64,000 nucleotides of DNA, from NCBI GenBank assembly GCA_947595925.1, contig CANQEV010000001.1, forward strand, positions 62,001 to 126,000, read 5' to 3'. Positions 32,783 through 42,732 of this stretch are shown here, in pieces. The notes below the pieces were generated by a model. It saw only the letters and a program-made list of their open reading frames with translations. It was not told where the DNA came from and searched no databases. Source of the DNA: an uncultured Acetatifactor sp. (GTDB taxonomy: Bacteria > Bacillota > Clostridia > Lachnospirales > Lachnospiraceae). The position numbers and the translations under genes are program-made. How positions within the stretch are numbered: the first letter of the stretch is position 1; every line of letters starts with the position of its first letter.

Positions 32783-33544
32783 ATGGACGGGGCGGATGAT
32801 TCCCTGCTATTAGCGGGGGAACTCTTGCGCGTGGCGATCTGCGACGATAAAAAGCCCGTGCGGGATTTGTTGGAAGAAAAAATAAAGGAAATGTTCCCCT
32901 GCGCCGTGACGGAACAGTTTTCTTCCGGGAAAGAGCTGCTAGAGAGCGGAACCGGGGCGGACATTCTGCTCCTGGACATCCAGATGCCGGAGATGGACGG
33001 GATGGAGGCTGCGAGACTTTTCCGCGGAAAACGGGAGGATGCGCTGATCCTGTTTGTCACGGCGGCACCGGAATATGTTTTTGATGCTTTTGACGTGGGG
33101 GCGTTCCATTATCTGGTCAAGCCCCTGTCGGATGATCGTTTCCGGGAGGTGTTTGGAAAAGCGGTGCAGGAAGCGGAGAGCCGGAAGATCAAGGGCAGGA
33201 GAACGGATGAAAGATATATGATGATACAGGCGGGAGGCGTCCATACTAAAATCCTGTTCCGGGATATCGTCTATGCGGAGGTGTTCAACCGCAAGGTCGT
33301 CATCCATACTGTCAACGGCGACATGGAATACTATGGAAAACTGTCCGATCTGGAGAAAAAGGCGGGGGAGGATTTTTTTAGGCCGCACAGGTCCTATCTG
33401 ATCCACTTTCCGTATATACAGAAGTATGACGCGGAATCCATCGTCATGAAAAACGGGACGGCGCCGATCGCGAAGAAGAATTATCCCGAATTCGTAAAAC
33501 AATATCTGAAATACAATCAGAGGAAAGGCAGGGAGATCCGGTGA
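32783..33544 (+). CDS. LytTR-type response regulator, system 2
   Basis: About 250 residues: a receiver domain beginning RVAICDDKKPVRDLL, phosphoacceptor Asp in ILLLDIQMPEMDG, Lys in YLVKPLSDDRF; then a LytTR domain with IVYAEVFNRKVVIHT, FFRPHRSYLIHFPYIQKY and APIAKKNYPEFVKQYL. The start is uncertain: GTG 32762 has its RBS too close, ATG 32783 has GAAGGA five bases upstream, and TTG 32825 would begin right at the receiver fold. The kinase gene starts with a GTG overlapping its stop, exactly as in system 1. Confidence 0.85.
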   Translation: MDGADDSLLLAGELLRVAICDDKKPVRDLLEEKIKEMFPCAVTEQFSSGKELLESGTGADILLLDIQMPEMDGMEAARLFRGKREDALILFVTAAPEYVFDAFDVGAFHYLVKPLSDDRFREVFGKAVQEAESRKIKGRRTDERYMMIQAGGVHTKILFRDIVYAEVFNRKVVIHTVNGDMEYYGKLSDLEKKAGEDFFRPHRSYLIHFPYIQKYDAESIVMKNGTAPIAKKNYPEFVKQYLKYNQRKGREIR

Positions 33545-34884
33545 GTCAGTTGGAAATGTGCTGGACGGTCACGTCTTATGTGTCGGTTATTCTGCAGCTC
33601 GTCGCTGCGGGCGTCTGTCTCGGGATCCTGGCAGCGCCTTATCTGCCGGTCAAAGGCGCGGCGGTCAGAACGGGCTTTATGTACGGGGCGGTAATGACGG
33701 TCTTGTATGTCATGCCGCCCCAGATCGATAATATCCTCGCCTATGCTATCGGCACCCTGGCGGCGTTCGCGGTGATGTGCGCGGAGGACAGGAGGAACGT
33801 CAGTCAGAAGACTTTTTTGTCAGTCACATTCTTTTCCCTGCGCTGGCTGTCCGCTTCCATGGCGAGGATCTTTGAACATTTTTCCGATAGGATCCTCATC
33901 TGCCCGGAAATAGTGGCGAGGCCATGGCTCCAGTATGGCCTGTATGCGGCGGCGAGGCTCCTGGACATATTGTTTAGCACAGGGATCCTGCTTTTGGCTG
34001 TCCTGGTGATCAACAGAGCCTACGAGAGCAAAAGGGAAAACATGGGGAGCAGGGAGCTTTTGATGCTGGTAGTGCCCTCGCTCTCAGGGGTGGCCGGGTA
34101 TGTGGCCTATCATTTTTACCAGTTCAGGGACGAGCTGGCGGAAATTTATGACCTGATGTGCTTTTTCTATTATCTGATCTCCGTACTGGCGATCCTCGTC
34201 ATTATCGTGATCTTTCAGCGCTGGAAGACTTCCCGGGAGGAACAGGCGGGACAGGAACTGCTGGAAAGCCAGATCGACAACATCAAAACCCACATAGAAG
34301 GGGTGGAGAAACTGTACGGGGACATCCGGTCCCTGCGACACGACATGGGGGATCATATCCAGACGATCGAGCGCCTGGTGGCGGCGGGAAACAGCGCCGA
34401 GGCCTCCGCGTATCTGGCAAGGCTGAAAGACGAATGGCGGGAGATCGCGCCGGAGATCCGGACGGGAAACCCGGTCACGGACATGATCCTGCTGGAGAAG
34501 AAAAAGGAGGCCGGGACGCGGGGGATCCGGTTTGAATGTGATTTTCGGTATCCGGACGGCGTCGGACTGGACGCTTTTGACGTCAGCGTGCTGCTTTACA
34601 ATGCGCTGAATAATTGCCTGGAGTCGGTAAACGGGAAGGATCCCTATATCAGGATCCAGGCATTTCGCAAGAACAGCGTTTTTATGCTGATCATCAGCAA
34701 CAGTTTTACGGGAAAGCTGCGCGTCGATCCGGGGGACGGCTTTCCCCGCACCGTCAAGCAGGGCGCTGAGCACGGGATCGGGCTGAAAAACATGCGCAGG
34801 GTGGCGAGAAAGTACATGGGCGACCTGTCCTTTGAACAAAAGGGAGACGAGGTGACGGTAGGGATCATGCTTCAGATCGGGTAA
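33541..34884 (+). CDS. GHKL sensor histidine kinase, system 2
   Basis: 447 residues: about six transmembrane helices (residues 1-225), a coiled-coil stretch, the H-box LRHDMGDHIQTIERL (about residue 265), an N-box-like LYNALNNCLESV and the G-box HGIGLKNMRRVARKY. This is the same AgrC-like architecture as the kinase at 25441 but only distantly related in sequence. It starts with GTG overlapping the response regulator stop. No peptide-precursor gene could be identified beside it. Confidence 0.87.
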   Translation: MSQLEMCWTVTSYVSVILQLVAAGVCLGILAAPYLPVKGAAVRTGFMYGAVMTVLYVMPPQIDNILAYAIGTLAAFAVMCAEDRRNVSQKTFLSVTFFSLRWLSASMARIFEHFSDRILICPEIVARPWLQYGLYAAARLLDILFSTGILLLAVLVINRAYESKRENMGSRELLMLVVPSLSGVAGYVAYHFYQFRDELAEIYDLMCFFYYLISVLAILVIIVIFQRWKTSREEQAGQELLESQIDNIKTHIEGVEKLYGDIRSLRHDMGDHIQTIERLVAAGNSAEASAYLARLKDEWREIAPEIRTGNPVTDMILLEKKKEAGTRGIRFECDFRYPDGVGLDAFDVSVLLYNALNNCLESVNGKDPYIRIQAFRKNSVFMLIISNSFTGKLRVDPGDGFPRTVKQGAEHGIGLKNMRRVARKYMGDLSFEQKGDEVTVGIMLQIG

Positions 34885-34918
34885 ATTGTAAAAATGCCGT
34901 ACACACACTTTTTTTCTC

Positions 34919-34947
34919 TTGTATTTCAGCGGAGAGACTGGTAAAAT
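34919..34947 (+). promoter_or_regulatory. Promoter of the small conserved gene
   Basis: TTGTAT (34919-34924) and TAAAAT (34942-34947) are 17 bases apart, 27 bases before the next start codon. Confidence 0.5.
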
Positions 34948-34973
34948 AACAAAAGGACAGGGAGGTGTTTTAG

Positions 34974-35216
34974 ATGCGCCGGATGGAGTTTAAGATGGAG
35001 CGCCCGGGGCTGCTCCAGGAGGGTCAGAAGATTACGGTGACGGAAGGTGTGCTTCCGAGCAATTATTACTATACCATCGATCCGTCCCTGGCCATGTCCG
35101 CGAACGTTCCTTTTCGAAATCGACTGAAATCGAAAGAGGGCGTGGTCATTGCAATCGTGGAAAATCCCCGGGGGTTCTATGTCACGGTGGAATTTGACGA
35201 GCCGGAGGTGGAATAA
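34974..35216 (+). CDS. Small unknown beta-rich protein
   Basis: 80 residues, no signal peptide or membrane segment. It has alternating hydrophobic stretches (VVIAIVENPRGFYVTVEFDEPE) that suggest a small beta-barrel or strand-swapped fold. I do not recognise the family. An excellent RBS (GGGAGGTG) and a promoter directly upstream support translation, and codon use is like that of the neighbouring housekeeping genes. It is followed 98 bases later by ridA. Confidence 0.6.
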   Translation: MRRMEFKMERPGLLQEGQKITVTEGVLPSNYYYTIDPSLAMSANVPFRNRLKSKEGVVIAIVENPRGFYVTVEFDEPEVE

Positions 35217-35314
35217 CCGGTTTCAGGGATCGGCGGACGCTGCCATATGGTGAAACGGACGGAAGCTGGCATCAAAGAATCAGGCTGAAAATAGAAGACA
35301 GGGAGGAAAAGATT

Positions 35315-35686
35315 ATGAGAAAAATTGCAACGGAAAAGGCACCGGCGGCTATCGGCCCCTATTCTCAGGGGATCATCAGCGGAAATCTGCTGTTTGCATC
35401 GGGACAGATCGCCATCAATCCCGAGAACGGGCAGATCGACGGTACGGATATCGTGACGCAGACGGAGCGTGTGATGAAGAACATCGGCGCTCTGCTGGCC
35501 GAGGCGGGAACCGATTATACAAGGGTTGTGAAGACCACCTGTTTCCTGGCAGATATGAACGATTTCGGAACCTTTAACGAGATTTACGGAAAGTATTTTA
35601 CGGAGAAACCCGCCCGCAGCTGCGTTGCGGTGAAGGCGTTGCCGAAGAATGTTCTCTGTGAGGTGGAAGTGATCGCCGAGGTCTGA
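35315..35686 (+). CDS. ridA: RidA family enamine/imine deaminase
   Basis: 123 residues, the full family length. The N-terminal KAPAAIGPYSQGI, LLFASGQIAINPENGQI, VVKTTCFLADMNDF, and the C-terminal PARSCVAVKALPKNVLCEVEVIAEV with the conserved Arg all match RidA. The trimer hydrolyses reactive 2-aminoacrylate-type enamines made by PLP enzymes. GGGAGG precedes the ATG. Its nearest functional link in the window is to PLP-dependent amino acid enzymes such as ilvE, but they are not adjacent. Confidence 0.93.
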   Translation: MRKIATEKAPAAIGPYSQGIISGNLLFASGQIAINPENGQIDGTDIVTQTERVMKNIGALLAEAGTDYTRVVKTTCFLADMNDFGTFNEIYGKYFTEKPARSCVAVKALPKNVLCEVEVIAEV

Positions 35687-35751
35687 GATGGGGACAGCGG
35701 GATCCCGGGAGGATCTTCTGCCTGAGAGCAGCGAAAGGAATGGATGAGGGC

Positions 35752-36249
35752 ATGGGAAACATCGCGCTGATCGGCATGCCGGGAGCCGGAAAGAGCACCG
35801 TCGGCGTAGTGCTGGCAAAGCGCCTGGGTTACCGGTTCCTGGACAGCGACCTGGTGATTCAGGAAACTTACGGAAAGCTTTTACATGAGCTGATCGAGGA
35901 ACACGGCGTAGACGGTTTTTTAGAGATCGAGGAGTGGATCAACAGCGGCCTGAACTGCGACCGCTGTGTGATCGCCACCGGCGGCAGCGCCGTCTATGGA
36001 GAGAAGGCTATGCGGCACCTGGGCGAGATCGCGTCGGTGGTGTATCTGAAGCTGCCATATGCGGAGATCGAAGAACGGCTGGGCGATCTGAACGCCAGGG
36101 GCGTCACGGTGAGGCCGGGACAGACTCTGCGGGATCTCTACGACGAGAGAGCGCCGCTCTATGAAAAGTATGCCGATGTGACGGTGGAGTGCGGCGGTCT
36201 GCCGATCCGGGAGATCGTCGAACGGATTGAAAGAGCCTGCGGAAGATGA
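35752..36249 (+). CDS. aroK: Shikimate kinase
   Basis: About 165 residues: Walker A GMPGAGKSTVG at the N-terminus, the shikimate-binding FLDSDLVIQE, then IATGGSAVYGEKAM, the LID-type stretch ERLGDLNARGV and the Arg-containing RAPLYEKYADVTV. It phosphorylates shikimate in the chorismate pathway. Some normally strong residues differ: the substrate site reads DSDLVI instead of DTD, and the ARGV loop is longer, so a shikimate kinase-like protein is possible. The start at 35752 (RBS GAGGG) fits better than 35740, where the RBS touches the ATG. Confidence 0.75.
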   Translation: MGNIALIGMPGAGKSTVGVVLAKRLGYRFLDSDLVIQETYGKLLHELIEEHGVDGFLEIEEWINSGLNCDRCVIATGGSAVYGEKAMRHLGEIASVVYLKLPYAEIEERLGDLNARGVTVRPGQTLRDLYDERAPLYEKYADVTVECGGLPIREIVERIERACGR

Positions 36250-36350
36250 TCTTTATGACAATAGGCCGAATTCTTCGCGGCCGCATGATTTAATACATAT
36301 TTTTGGAAATCAGGCAGATACTAAGAAAAATATTTTCAGGGGGTATCTGC

Positions 36351-36707
36351 ATGGATTATATCAACGCATTCTGGGTGGGCGGGCTGATCTGCGCCCTGGT
36401 TCAGATCCTGATGGAAAAGACGAAGCTGATGCCGGGGCGGATCATGGTGCTTCTGGTAGTTACGGGGGCTGTGATCAGCGCGTTCGGCCTGTACGATCCG
36501 TTTCTGGAATTTGCGGGGGCGGGCGCCAGCGTGCCGCTTCTGGGCTTCGGGCATATCCTGATGAAAGGCGTGAAAGAGGCGGTGGACCAGCAGGGGATCC
36601 TGGGGCTCTTCGCCGGAGGGTTTAAGGCGGGAGCAGTGGGGACTTCGGCCGCGCTAATTTTCGGCTACCTTGCCAGTCTGGTCTTTCGCTCCAAGATGAA
36701 GAAATGA
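36351..36707 (+). CDS. spoVAE: Stage V sporulation protein AE
   Basis: 118 residues with three to four transmembrane helices. MDYINAFWVGGLICALVQILMEKTKLMPGRIMV, EFAGAGASVPLLGFGHILMKG and the C-terminal GTSAALIFGYLASLVF match SpoVAE (the SpoVAEb form). It is an integral membrane part of the dipicolinate channel. The ATG at 36351 has AGGGGG seven bases upstream, and the track start adds 16 residues. It lies behind shikimate kinase and far from spoVAD, so it is apparently transcribed separately. Confidence 0.92.
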   Translation: MDYINAFWVGGLICALVQILMEKTKLMPGRIMVLLVVTGAVISAFGLYDPFLEFAGAGASVPLLGFGHILMKGVKEAVDQQGILGLFAGGFKAGAVGTSAALIFGYLASLVFRSKMKK

Positions 36708-36773
36708 CGCGCTGAAGGCTGCTCTTCAGGAGCCCGGCTGCAGGCGTGGAAAAGTACAGAGGAAGAAAACACG

Positions 36774-39029
36774 ATGCTGCTGTTGTGGGGAAGTCTTGCG
36801 GGACTTTTGTTCTATCTGGAAGTTGTGTATCATATCAGCGGATTCGGCTTTACACTGGGGAATCCGCTGTTTGTGTTTTTGGTGGTTCTCTCCTGGGCTT
36901 CCCTGGAGACCATGGTCGTCGGATGCCTGCGGGGAAAGGCAAAAAAGATTGTCTATCTGGTCTTTGTCTGGTTTTCCATTGTGTGGACGGGAGCCCAGAC
37001 AGTCTATCTTCACATTTTTAAGCAGCCCCTGCTCTGGGAGGCTGCCATTCAGGGAGGACAGGACGCGGTCACGAATTATTGGCGAGAGGCGCTGACAGGG
37101 ATCCTGGAGGTATCCCCTGTCCTTCTTCTGCTCCTGCTTCCGGGAGTTGTCCTCTGTATCCTGTTATATAAGAAAAAATGGACGCTTCCCCAGTTTGGAA
37201 CGCTCCAGGTCATGAGGGCCGCTGTGGCCATTACGGCTTCTCTGGCTGCCCTGGTGGTGGATCTGGAGGCGGGACGCCTTTTGAAAGCGAACTATTACGA
37301 AGATTACACGGAATTTTTTGATGGGCTGACGGTGGCGGAAAACCTGGGGGTTCACGCATGCCTGCAGAGGGATACGGCACTGCAGATCGGGGAACTGATG
37401 GCGGATGCAGGCAGCTGGATCAGGGCCGCAGTTGGATCCGGGAAGGATGCCATGCAGGCGGCTGGCCCGGCGGAGCCGGGAGGAAAATTGCCGGAAAGCG
37501 CCGGCGGGACCTTTGGGGACGGCGCGGCACAGGGGAAGGCGGAAGGCTCCGGGGACGGCAAAGGCCCGGAGGATATCGGCGGAGCAAACGGTGGAAACGC
37601 GGGAGATGGCCGCGGCGGGGAGGGTTCCGGCTCCGGAAACAATGCGGGCTTAGAGGAAGAAAACGGCGGTACCTCGGGCACCGATTCCGATCAGCAGGAA
37701 CCGGAGATCTTTGTGCCCGTCCCCCACGCTTTTGCCCTCGATTACGAGAGCCTGGAGGCAGCGGCGGAGAACAAGAAACAGCAGTGGCTTGCGGCTTATA
37801 TCCGGGATCAGGAGCCGACCATGACGAATGAATACACAGGGATCTTTGAGGGGTATAATCTGATCTTTCTGACGGCGGAGGGGTTTTCGCCTTACGCGGT
37901 GAGGGAGGATCTGACGCCGACCCTGTATCACCTGATCCACACAGGTTTTGTGTTTGACAATTATTATGTGCCCCTGTGGCAGACCAGCACCAGCGACGGA
38001 GAGTATATCAACTGTACGGGACTGATCCCGGACGGTCAGTTCAGCATGAAAAAGAGCGCAAGTAACCTTATGCCCTATACCCTGGCCGGATACTTTAACC
38101 GGGAGGGACTGCAGAGCCGGGCCTATCACAATAACAATCTGTCCTATTATTCCAGGCATCTCACGCACCCAAATCTGGGCTACCTCTTTAAGGCGTGCAA
38201 TCTGGGGGGACTGCCCGAGGCGGAGTACGGGCAGTATGTGTTCCAGATGGAGGGCGCGGACCAGTGGCCCGCCTCCGACTATGAGATGATGGTGAGCACC
38301 CTTCCGGAGTACCTGCAGGACGAGCGGTTCCACGCGTATTACATGACGGTGTCCGGACATATGAACTATAATTTCCTGGGAAATTCCATGGCTCGGAAAA
38401 ATCAGGACGCGGTGAGCGGGCTGGAGATGTCGGAGAATGCTCAGGCGTACATCGCCTGCAATATCGAGCTGGACAAAGCGCTGGAATATCTCCTGGAACA
38501 GCTTCGGGAGGCCGGAAAACTGGAGAATACGGTGATCGCCCTCAGCGCGGACCACTATCCCTATGCCATGAGCGAGGAACAGTATGAGGAACTTGCGGGA
38601 AGGGATCTGGATTACGGCAAGGACCGGTTCCGCAACAACCTGATCCTGTGGAACGCCGCTTATGAGGAGGAGCCGGTTTTGGTCCACAAGGCCTGCGGTT
38701 CCATGGATCTTCTCCCCACGCTCTTAAATCTGTTTGGGTTTGACTATGATTCCCGGATGTTTGCGGGAAGGGATATCTTCTCGGAAGAGGAGGGAATGGT
38801 CATCTTTAACGACAGGAGTTTTGTGACGGACGGGCTGATCTATGACAGAGGCAAAAAAGAGACGATCTGGCTTACGGATCCGGAGGGAAAGGAACTGGTT
38901 CCGGAGGAAGAGCGGGAGGCCTATCTGGAAGAAAAACAGCAGGAGGTAAAGGACCGCTATCAGTTCAGCGCCTATGTGCTGCAGGAGAATTACTATCAGG
39001 ACATTGAGGATGCCAGGATCCGGGACTAG
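36774..39029 (+). CDS. LTA synthase-like sulfatase-domain membrane protein
   Basis: 751 residues: four to five N-terminal transmembrane helices (residues 1-165), a helical linker, a Gly/Ala/Glu-rich low-complexity segment (about 222-312), then an alkaline-phosphatase/sulfatase fold (about 350-700). The nucleophile Thr is expected in PLWQTSTSDGEYI (about residue 403); SADHYPYAM near residue 600 matches the metal-binding SGDH block of LtaS. The family polymerises or transfers glycerol-phosphate onto lipid or glycan. The long Gly-rich insert between membrane and catalytic domain is unusual and looks like a flexible spacer. GAGGAAG precedes the ATG. The stop overlaps the convergent DUF5721 gene by four bases. 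Confidence 0.85.
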   Translation: MLLLWGSLAGLLFYLEVVYHISGFGFTLGNPLFVFLVVLSWASLETMVVGCLRGKAKKIVYLVFVWFSIVWTGAQTVYLHIFKQPLLWEAAIQGGQDAVTNYWREALTGILEVSPVLLLLLLPGVVLCILLYKKKWTLPQFGTLQVMRAAVAITASLAALVVDLEAGRLLKANYYEDYTEFFDGLTVAENLGVHACLQRDTALQIGELMADAGSWIRAAVGSGKDAMQAAGPAEPGGKLPESAGGTFGDGAAQGKAEGSGDGKGPEDIGGANGGNAGDGRGGEGSGSGNNAGLEEENGGTSGTDSDQQEPEIFVPVPHAFALDYESLEAAAENKKQQWLAAYIRDQEPTMTNEYTGIFEGYNLIFLTAEGFSPYAVREDLTPTLYHLIHTGFVFDNYYVPLWQTSTSDGEYINCTGLIPDGQFSMKKSASNLMPYTLAGYFNREGLQSRAYHNNNLSYYSRHLTHPNLGYLFKACNLGGLPEAEYGQYVFQMEGADQWPASDYEMMVSTLPEYLQDERFHAYYMTVSGHMNYNFLGNSMARKNQDAVSGLEMSENAQAYIACNIELDKALEYLLEQLREAGKLENTVIALSADHYPYAMSEEQYEELAGRDLDYGKDRFRNNLILWNAAYEEEPVLVHKACGSMDLLPTLLNLFGFDYDSRMFAGRDIFSEEEGMVIFNDRSFVTDGLIYDRGKKETIWLTDPEGKELVPEEEREAYLEEKQQEVKDRYQFSAYVLQENYYQDIEDARIRD

Positions 39030-39538
39030 AGGATCTCGTAACCCACGCCCTTTCCGGAGAGATATCTGCAGAGCTGTTTTTCCCAAAGCTCGTCGGCAGT
39101 CTTGTCCATGACAAAGGTGTTGTAGGAGGAGCCGGTGAGGAGGACCACATTTTCGCCGTCGTACTTCACGGTGAGGATCAGGCTTTTTAACTGTTCTCCC
39201 GCGGGGATCTCCGTTCCGGCGGACGCCGCCTTTTCCAGCATGGCGCGCATCTTTTCCGGCTTCAGCTGCATGACGAATTTGAAATTCAGGGGTGTGTTCC
39301 GGCCTTTGATCAGGTCGTAGCACAGCCCTTTTATTTCGCTCCAGGGCTGAAATTCGTAGGGGATCGATTCCGGCGTGCGCTCCTGCGGGGGGAAGAACTC
39401 CCTGTTGATGCGGCCGTTTATCTGAAAGGAGACGGCGGTGGCAAGGGACGCTTCTTCCAGGAGGAAGATGTCGAAGGCGTCTCCGGTCAGGAGCTGGGTC
39501 ATGAAATTTTTTAAGGATGTGATCTGTAATGCCAGCAT
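39026..39538 (-). CDS. DUF5721 family protein
   Basis: 170 residues, soluble, starting MLALQITSLKNFMTQLLTGDAFDIFLLEEA and ending in an amphipathic helix. The family is common in Lachnospiraceae and has no known function to my knowledge. The start at 39538 has AAAGGAG upstream on the minus strand; the longer ORF in the track reads back through the argG terminator. It lies 72 bases downstream of argG on the same strand and may receive read-through transcription. Confidence 0.75.
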   Translation of the reverse strand: MLALQITSLKNFMTQLLTGDAFDIFLLEEASLATAVSFQINGRINREFFPPQERTPESIPYEFQPWSEIKGLCYDLIKGRNTPLNFKFVMQLKPEKMRAMLEKAASAGTEIPAGEQLKSLILTVKYDGENVVLLTGSSYNTFVMDKTADELWEKQLCRYLSGKGVGYEIL

Positions 39539-39566
39539 GGACGGCTCCTTTATAAAAAATGTGAGA

Positions 39567-39595
39567 CCCCGGGGCGCTTTGATCTGGCCCCGGGG
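39567..39595 (-). terminator. GC-rich hairpin after argG
   Basis: CCCCGGGGC pairs with GCCCCGGGG around a loop of about 11 bases. On the minus strand the T-run (ATTTTTTA) is about ten bases after the stem, so termination may be only partial. Confidence 0.55.
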
Positions 39596-39609
39596 TTTCG
39601 GATACAAGC

Positions 39610-40833
39610 TTACAGAAGATCTACGCCCTGCTCCTGCATCTTCATGGCTCTCACTTTGCAGGAGAGGCCGAACAGATTGATGAAGCCCTCCGCGTCGTGA
39701 TGGTCGTAGAGATCGCCGGTGGTGAAGGAGGCGATGCTCTCATTATACAGGGAGTAAGGAGAAGTGGTGCCGGCCTTGATGATGTTGCCCTTGTAAAGCT
39801 TGAACTTCACTTCGCCGGTGACATACTTCTGAGTCTCCTCGATGAAAGCCTGTTCCGCCTGGCGGAGAGGAGTGAACCACTTTCCTTCATAGACAAGGCT
39901 GGCAAAACGGCTGCCCATCTCTTTCTTCATGGCGTAGGTGTCGCGGTCCAGGATGAGCTCTTCCAACTGCTGATGGGCCTCCATGAGGATCGTGCCGCCG
40001 GGTGTCTCGTACACGCCCCGGGACTTCATGCCCACAACGCGGTTCTCCACGATGTCGATGATGCCGATGCCGTGCTTTCCGCCCAGCTCGTTCAGAGTGT
40101 GGATGATCTCCGAGACCTTCATCTTTTTCCCGTTTACGGAGGTGGGAACGCCCTTTTCAAAGGTCATGGTGACGTACTCCGCCTGATCGGGAGCTTTCTC
40201 CGGCGTGGTCCCCAGAACCAGCAGATGATCGTAGTTGGGCTCGTTTGCGGGATCCTCCAGCTCCAGCCCCTCATGGCTGATGTGCCAGATGTTGCGGTCC
40301 CGGCTGTAAGAGGAGTCCGCGGAGAAGGGCAGATTGATGCCGTGGGCCTTGCAGTACGCGATCTCGGATTCCCGGGAGTCCATGGTCCACTTGTCGTTTC
40401 TCCAGGCGGCGATGATCCGGATGTCCGGAGCCAGGGCCTTGATGCCCAGCTCAAAGCGGATCTGGTCGTTGCCCTTTCCGGTAGCGCCGTGGCAGATAGC
40501 GGAAGCGCCCTCCTTGCGGGCGATCTCCACCAGCTTCTTCGCGATCAGGGGACGGGCCATGGAAGTGCCCAGCAGGTACTTGTTCTCGTATATGGCGTTC
40601 GCCTGTACGCAGGGAACGATGTACTCGTCGCAGAACTCGTCGATCACGTTTTCAATATAGAGCTTGCAAGCGCCGCAGGACTTCGCCCTTTCCTCCAGCC
40701 CGTCCAGTTCCTCGGCCTGTCCGCAGTCCACGCAGACACAGATCACTTCGTAGTCGAAGTTTTCCTTCAGCCAGGGGATGATCGCCGTGGTGTCGAGGCC
40801 GCCGGAATATGCGAGTATTACTTTTTCCTTCAT
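39610..40833 (-). CDS. argG: Argininosuccinate synthase
   Basis: 407 residues. The N-terminal PP-loop AYSGGLDTTAIIPWL binds ATP; CVDCGQAEELDGLEERA, GATGKGNDQIRFE, SFSADSSYSRDRN-like substrate contacts (here LPFSADSSYSRDRNIW) and YETPGGTILMEAHQQLE follow in family order. It joins citrulline and aspartate. It is divergent from argC, with the shared ~290-base control region between them. Confidence 0.96.
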   Translation of the reverse strand: MKEKVILAYSGGLDTTAIIPWLKENFDYEVICVCVDCGQAEELDGLEERAKSCGACKLYIENVIDEFCDEYIVPCVQANAIYENKYLLGTSMARPLIAKKLVEIARKEGASAICHGATGKGNDQIRFELGIKALAPDIRIIAAWRNDKWTMDSRESEIAYCKAHGINLPFSADSSYSRDRNIWHISHEGLELEDPANEPNYDHLLVLGTTPEKAPDQAEYVTMTFEKGVPTSVNGKKMKVSEIIHTLNELGGKHGIGIIDIVENRVVGMKSRGVYETPGGTILMEAHQQLEELILDRDTYAMKKEMGSRFASLVYEGKWFTPLRQAEQAFIEETQKYVTGEVKFKLYKGNIIKAGTTSPYSLYNESIASFTTGDLYDHHDAEGFINLFGLSCKVRAMKMQEQGVDLL

Positions 40834-40880
40834 GATGATTCCCTCCTGTTTGAATGATGTTGGAAGTAAGACTTGTGCTT

Positions 40881-40909
40881 ACTATACAACAGTTTTTTTG
40901 GAAAAGCAA
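40881..40909 (-). promoter_or_regulatory. Promoter of argG
   Basis: On the minus strand, TTGCTT and TATAGT are 17 bases apart, about 50 bases upstream of the argG start. Confidence 0.7.
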
Positions 40910-40997
40910 TAGTGTTTCGGATAAAATATGACTATTTATACAGAAATATGCCAAATATGCAGAATTTAACGCATAAATATACAAATTAAAGAGAATA

Positions 40998-41049
40998 TTT
41001 TGCATAAAACAAAAAAAGAACTGGACTTTTATGCAAAAAGTGGTATGAT
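40998..41049 (+). promoter_or_regulatory. Candidate ArgR-type operator and argC promoter
   Basis: TTTTGCATAAAA (40998-41009) is the exact reverse complement of TTTTATGCAAAA (41027-41038). The second arm lies in the spacer of a promoter reading TGGACT, 16 bases, TATGAT (41044-41049). More TATGC/GCATA pieces lie towards argG (about 40950-40980). AT-rich inverted half-sites of this sort fit an ArgR/AhrC-like arginine repressor; this is inference from context. Confidence 0.55.
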
Positions 41050-41122
41050 ACATTTTGGGTGTTAATGCGATGCCTTTCTTTTTCGTACAAAAACGGCGCG
41101 GAAGCCGCAGCGAGGTAGGAAT

Positions 41123-42181
<1,059 letters not shown>

Positions 42182-42242
42182 GAAAGCGAGGGGCTGGAGC
42201 GGGATCCTTTGTTCTCGGATTCCCTAAAATTTAGGAGAAAAT

Positions 42243-42704
42243 ATGAAAAAAACATATACCATACATACTATGACCATAGAGCATTATCCGGGTCTGTACG
42301 ATCTCTGGATGACCATTCATGGCTTCGGCATCCGCAGCATTGACGACTCCCGGGAAGGCGTGGAGCGGTTTCTGTTGAGAAATCCCTCCACCAGCGTGGT
42401 GGCGGAGGCGGAGGACGGCTCCATCGTGGGGGGGATCCTCTGCGGCCATGACGGAAGGCGGGGCTGTCTGTATCACGTCTGCGTCAGGGAGGATTACAGG
42501 AGGCTCGGCATCGGCAAGGCCATGGTGGTGTACTGTATGAACGCTCTGAAAGCGGAGGGGATCAATAAAGTCAGCCTGATCGCGTTCACGAAGAACGACA
42601 TCGGAAACGCTTTCTGGAACTGCATCGGCTGGACGAAGAGGCTGGACCTGAACTATTACGATTTCACGCTGAACGAGGCCAATATCACGGCCTTTAACCA
42701 ATAG
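42243..42704 (+). CDS. GNAT family N-acetyltransferase
   Basis: 153 residues: GNAT fold with the acetyl-CoA pyrophosphate loop VREDYRRLGIGKAMV and a helix-strand C-terminus with NDIGNAFWNCIGWTKR. The substrate is not evident. Its position between argC and argJ invites a role in N-acetylglutamate supply, but it is short, lacks features specific to ArgA, and ArgJ can recycle the acetyl group by itself. A housekeeping or antibiotic-type acetyltransferase is equally possible. The start is clear (TAGGAG upstream). Confidence 0.8.
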   Translation: MKKTYTIHTMTIEHYPGLYDLWMTIHGFGIRSIDDSREGVERFLLRNPSTSVVAEAEDGSIVGGILCGHDGRRGCLYHVCVREDYRRLGIGKAMVVYCMNALKAEGINKVSLIAFTKNDIGNAFWNCIGWTKRLDLNYYDFTLNEANITAFNQ

Positions 42705-42732
42705 ACCGCCGGATCGTTTGGAAGGAGATACT

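Noticed and set aside
39697-40857. 386-aa plus-strand ORF opposite argG
   Set aside because: Antisense shadow of argG; the argG motifs are unambiguous.
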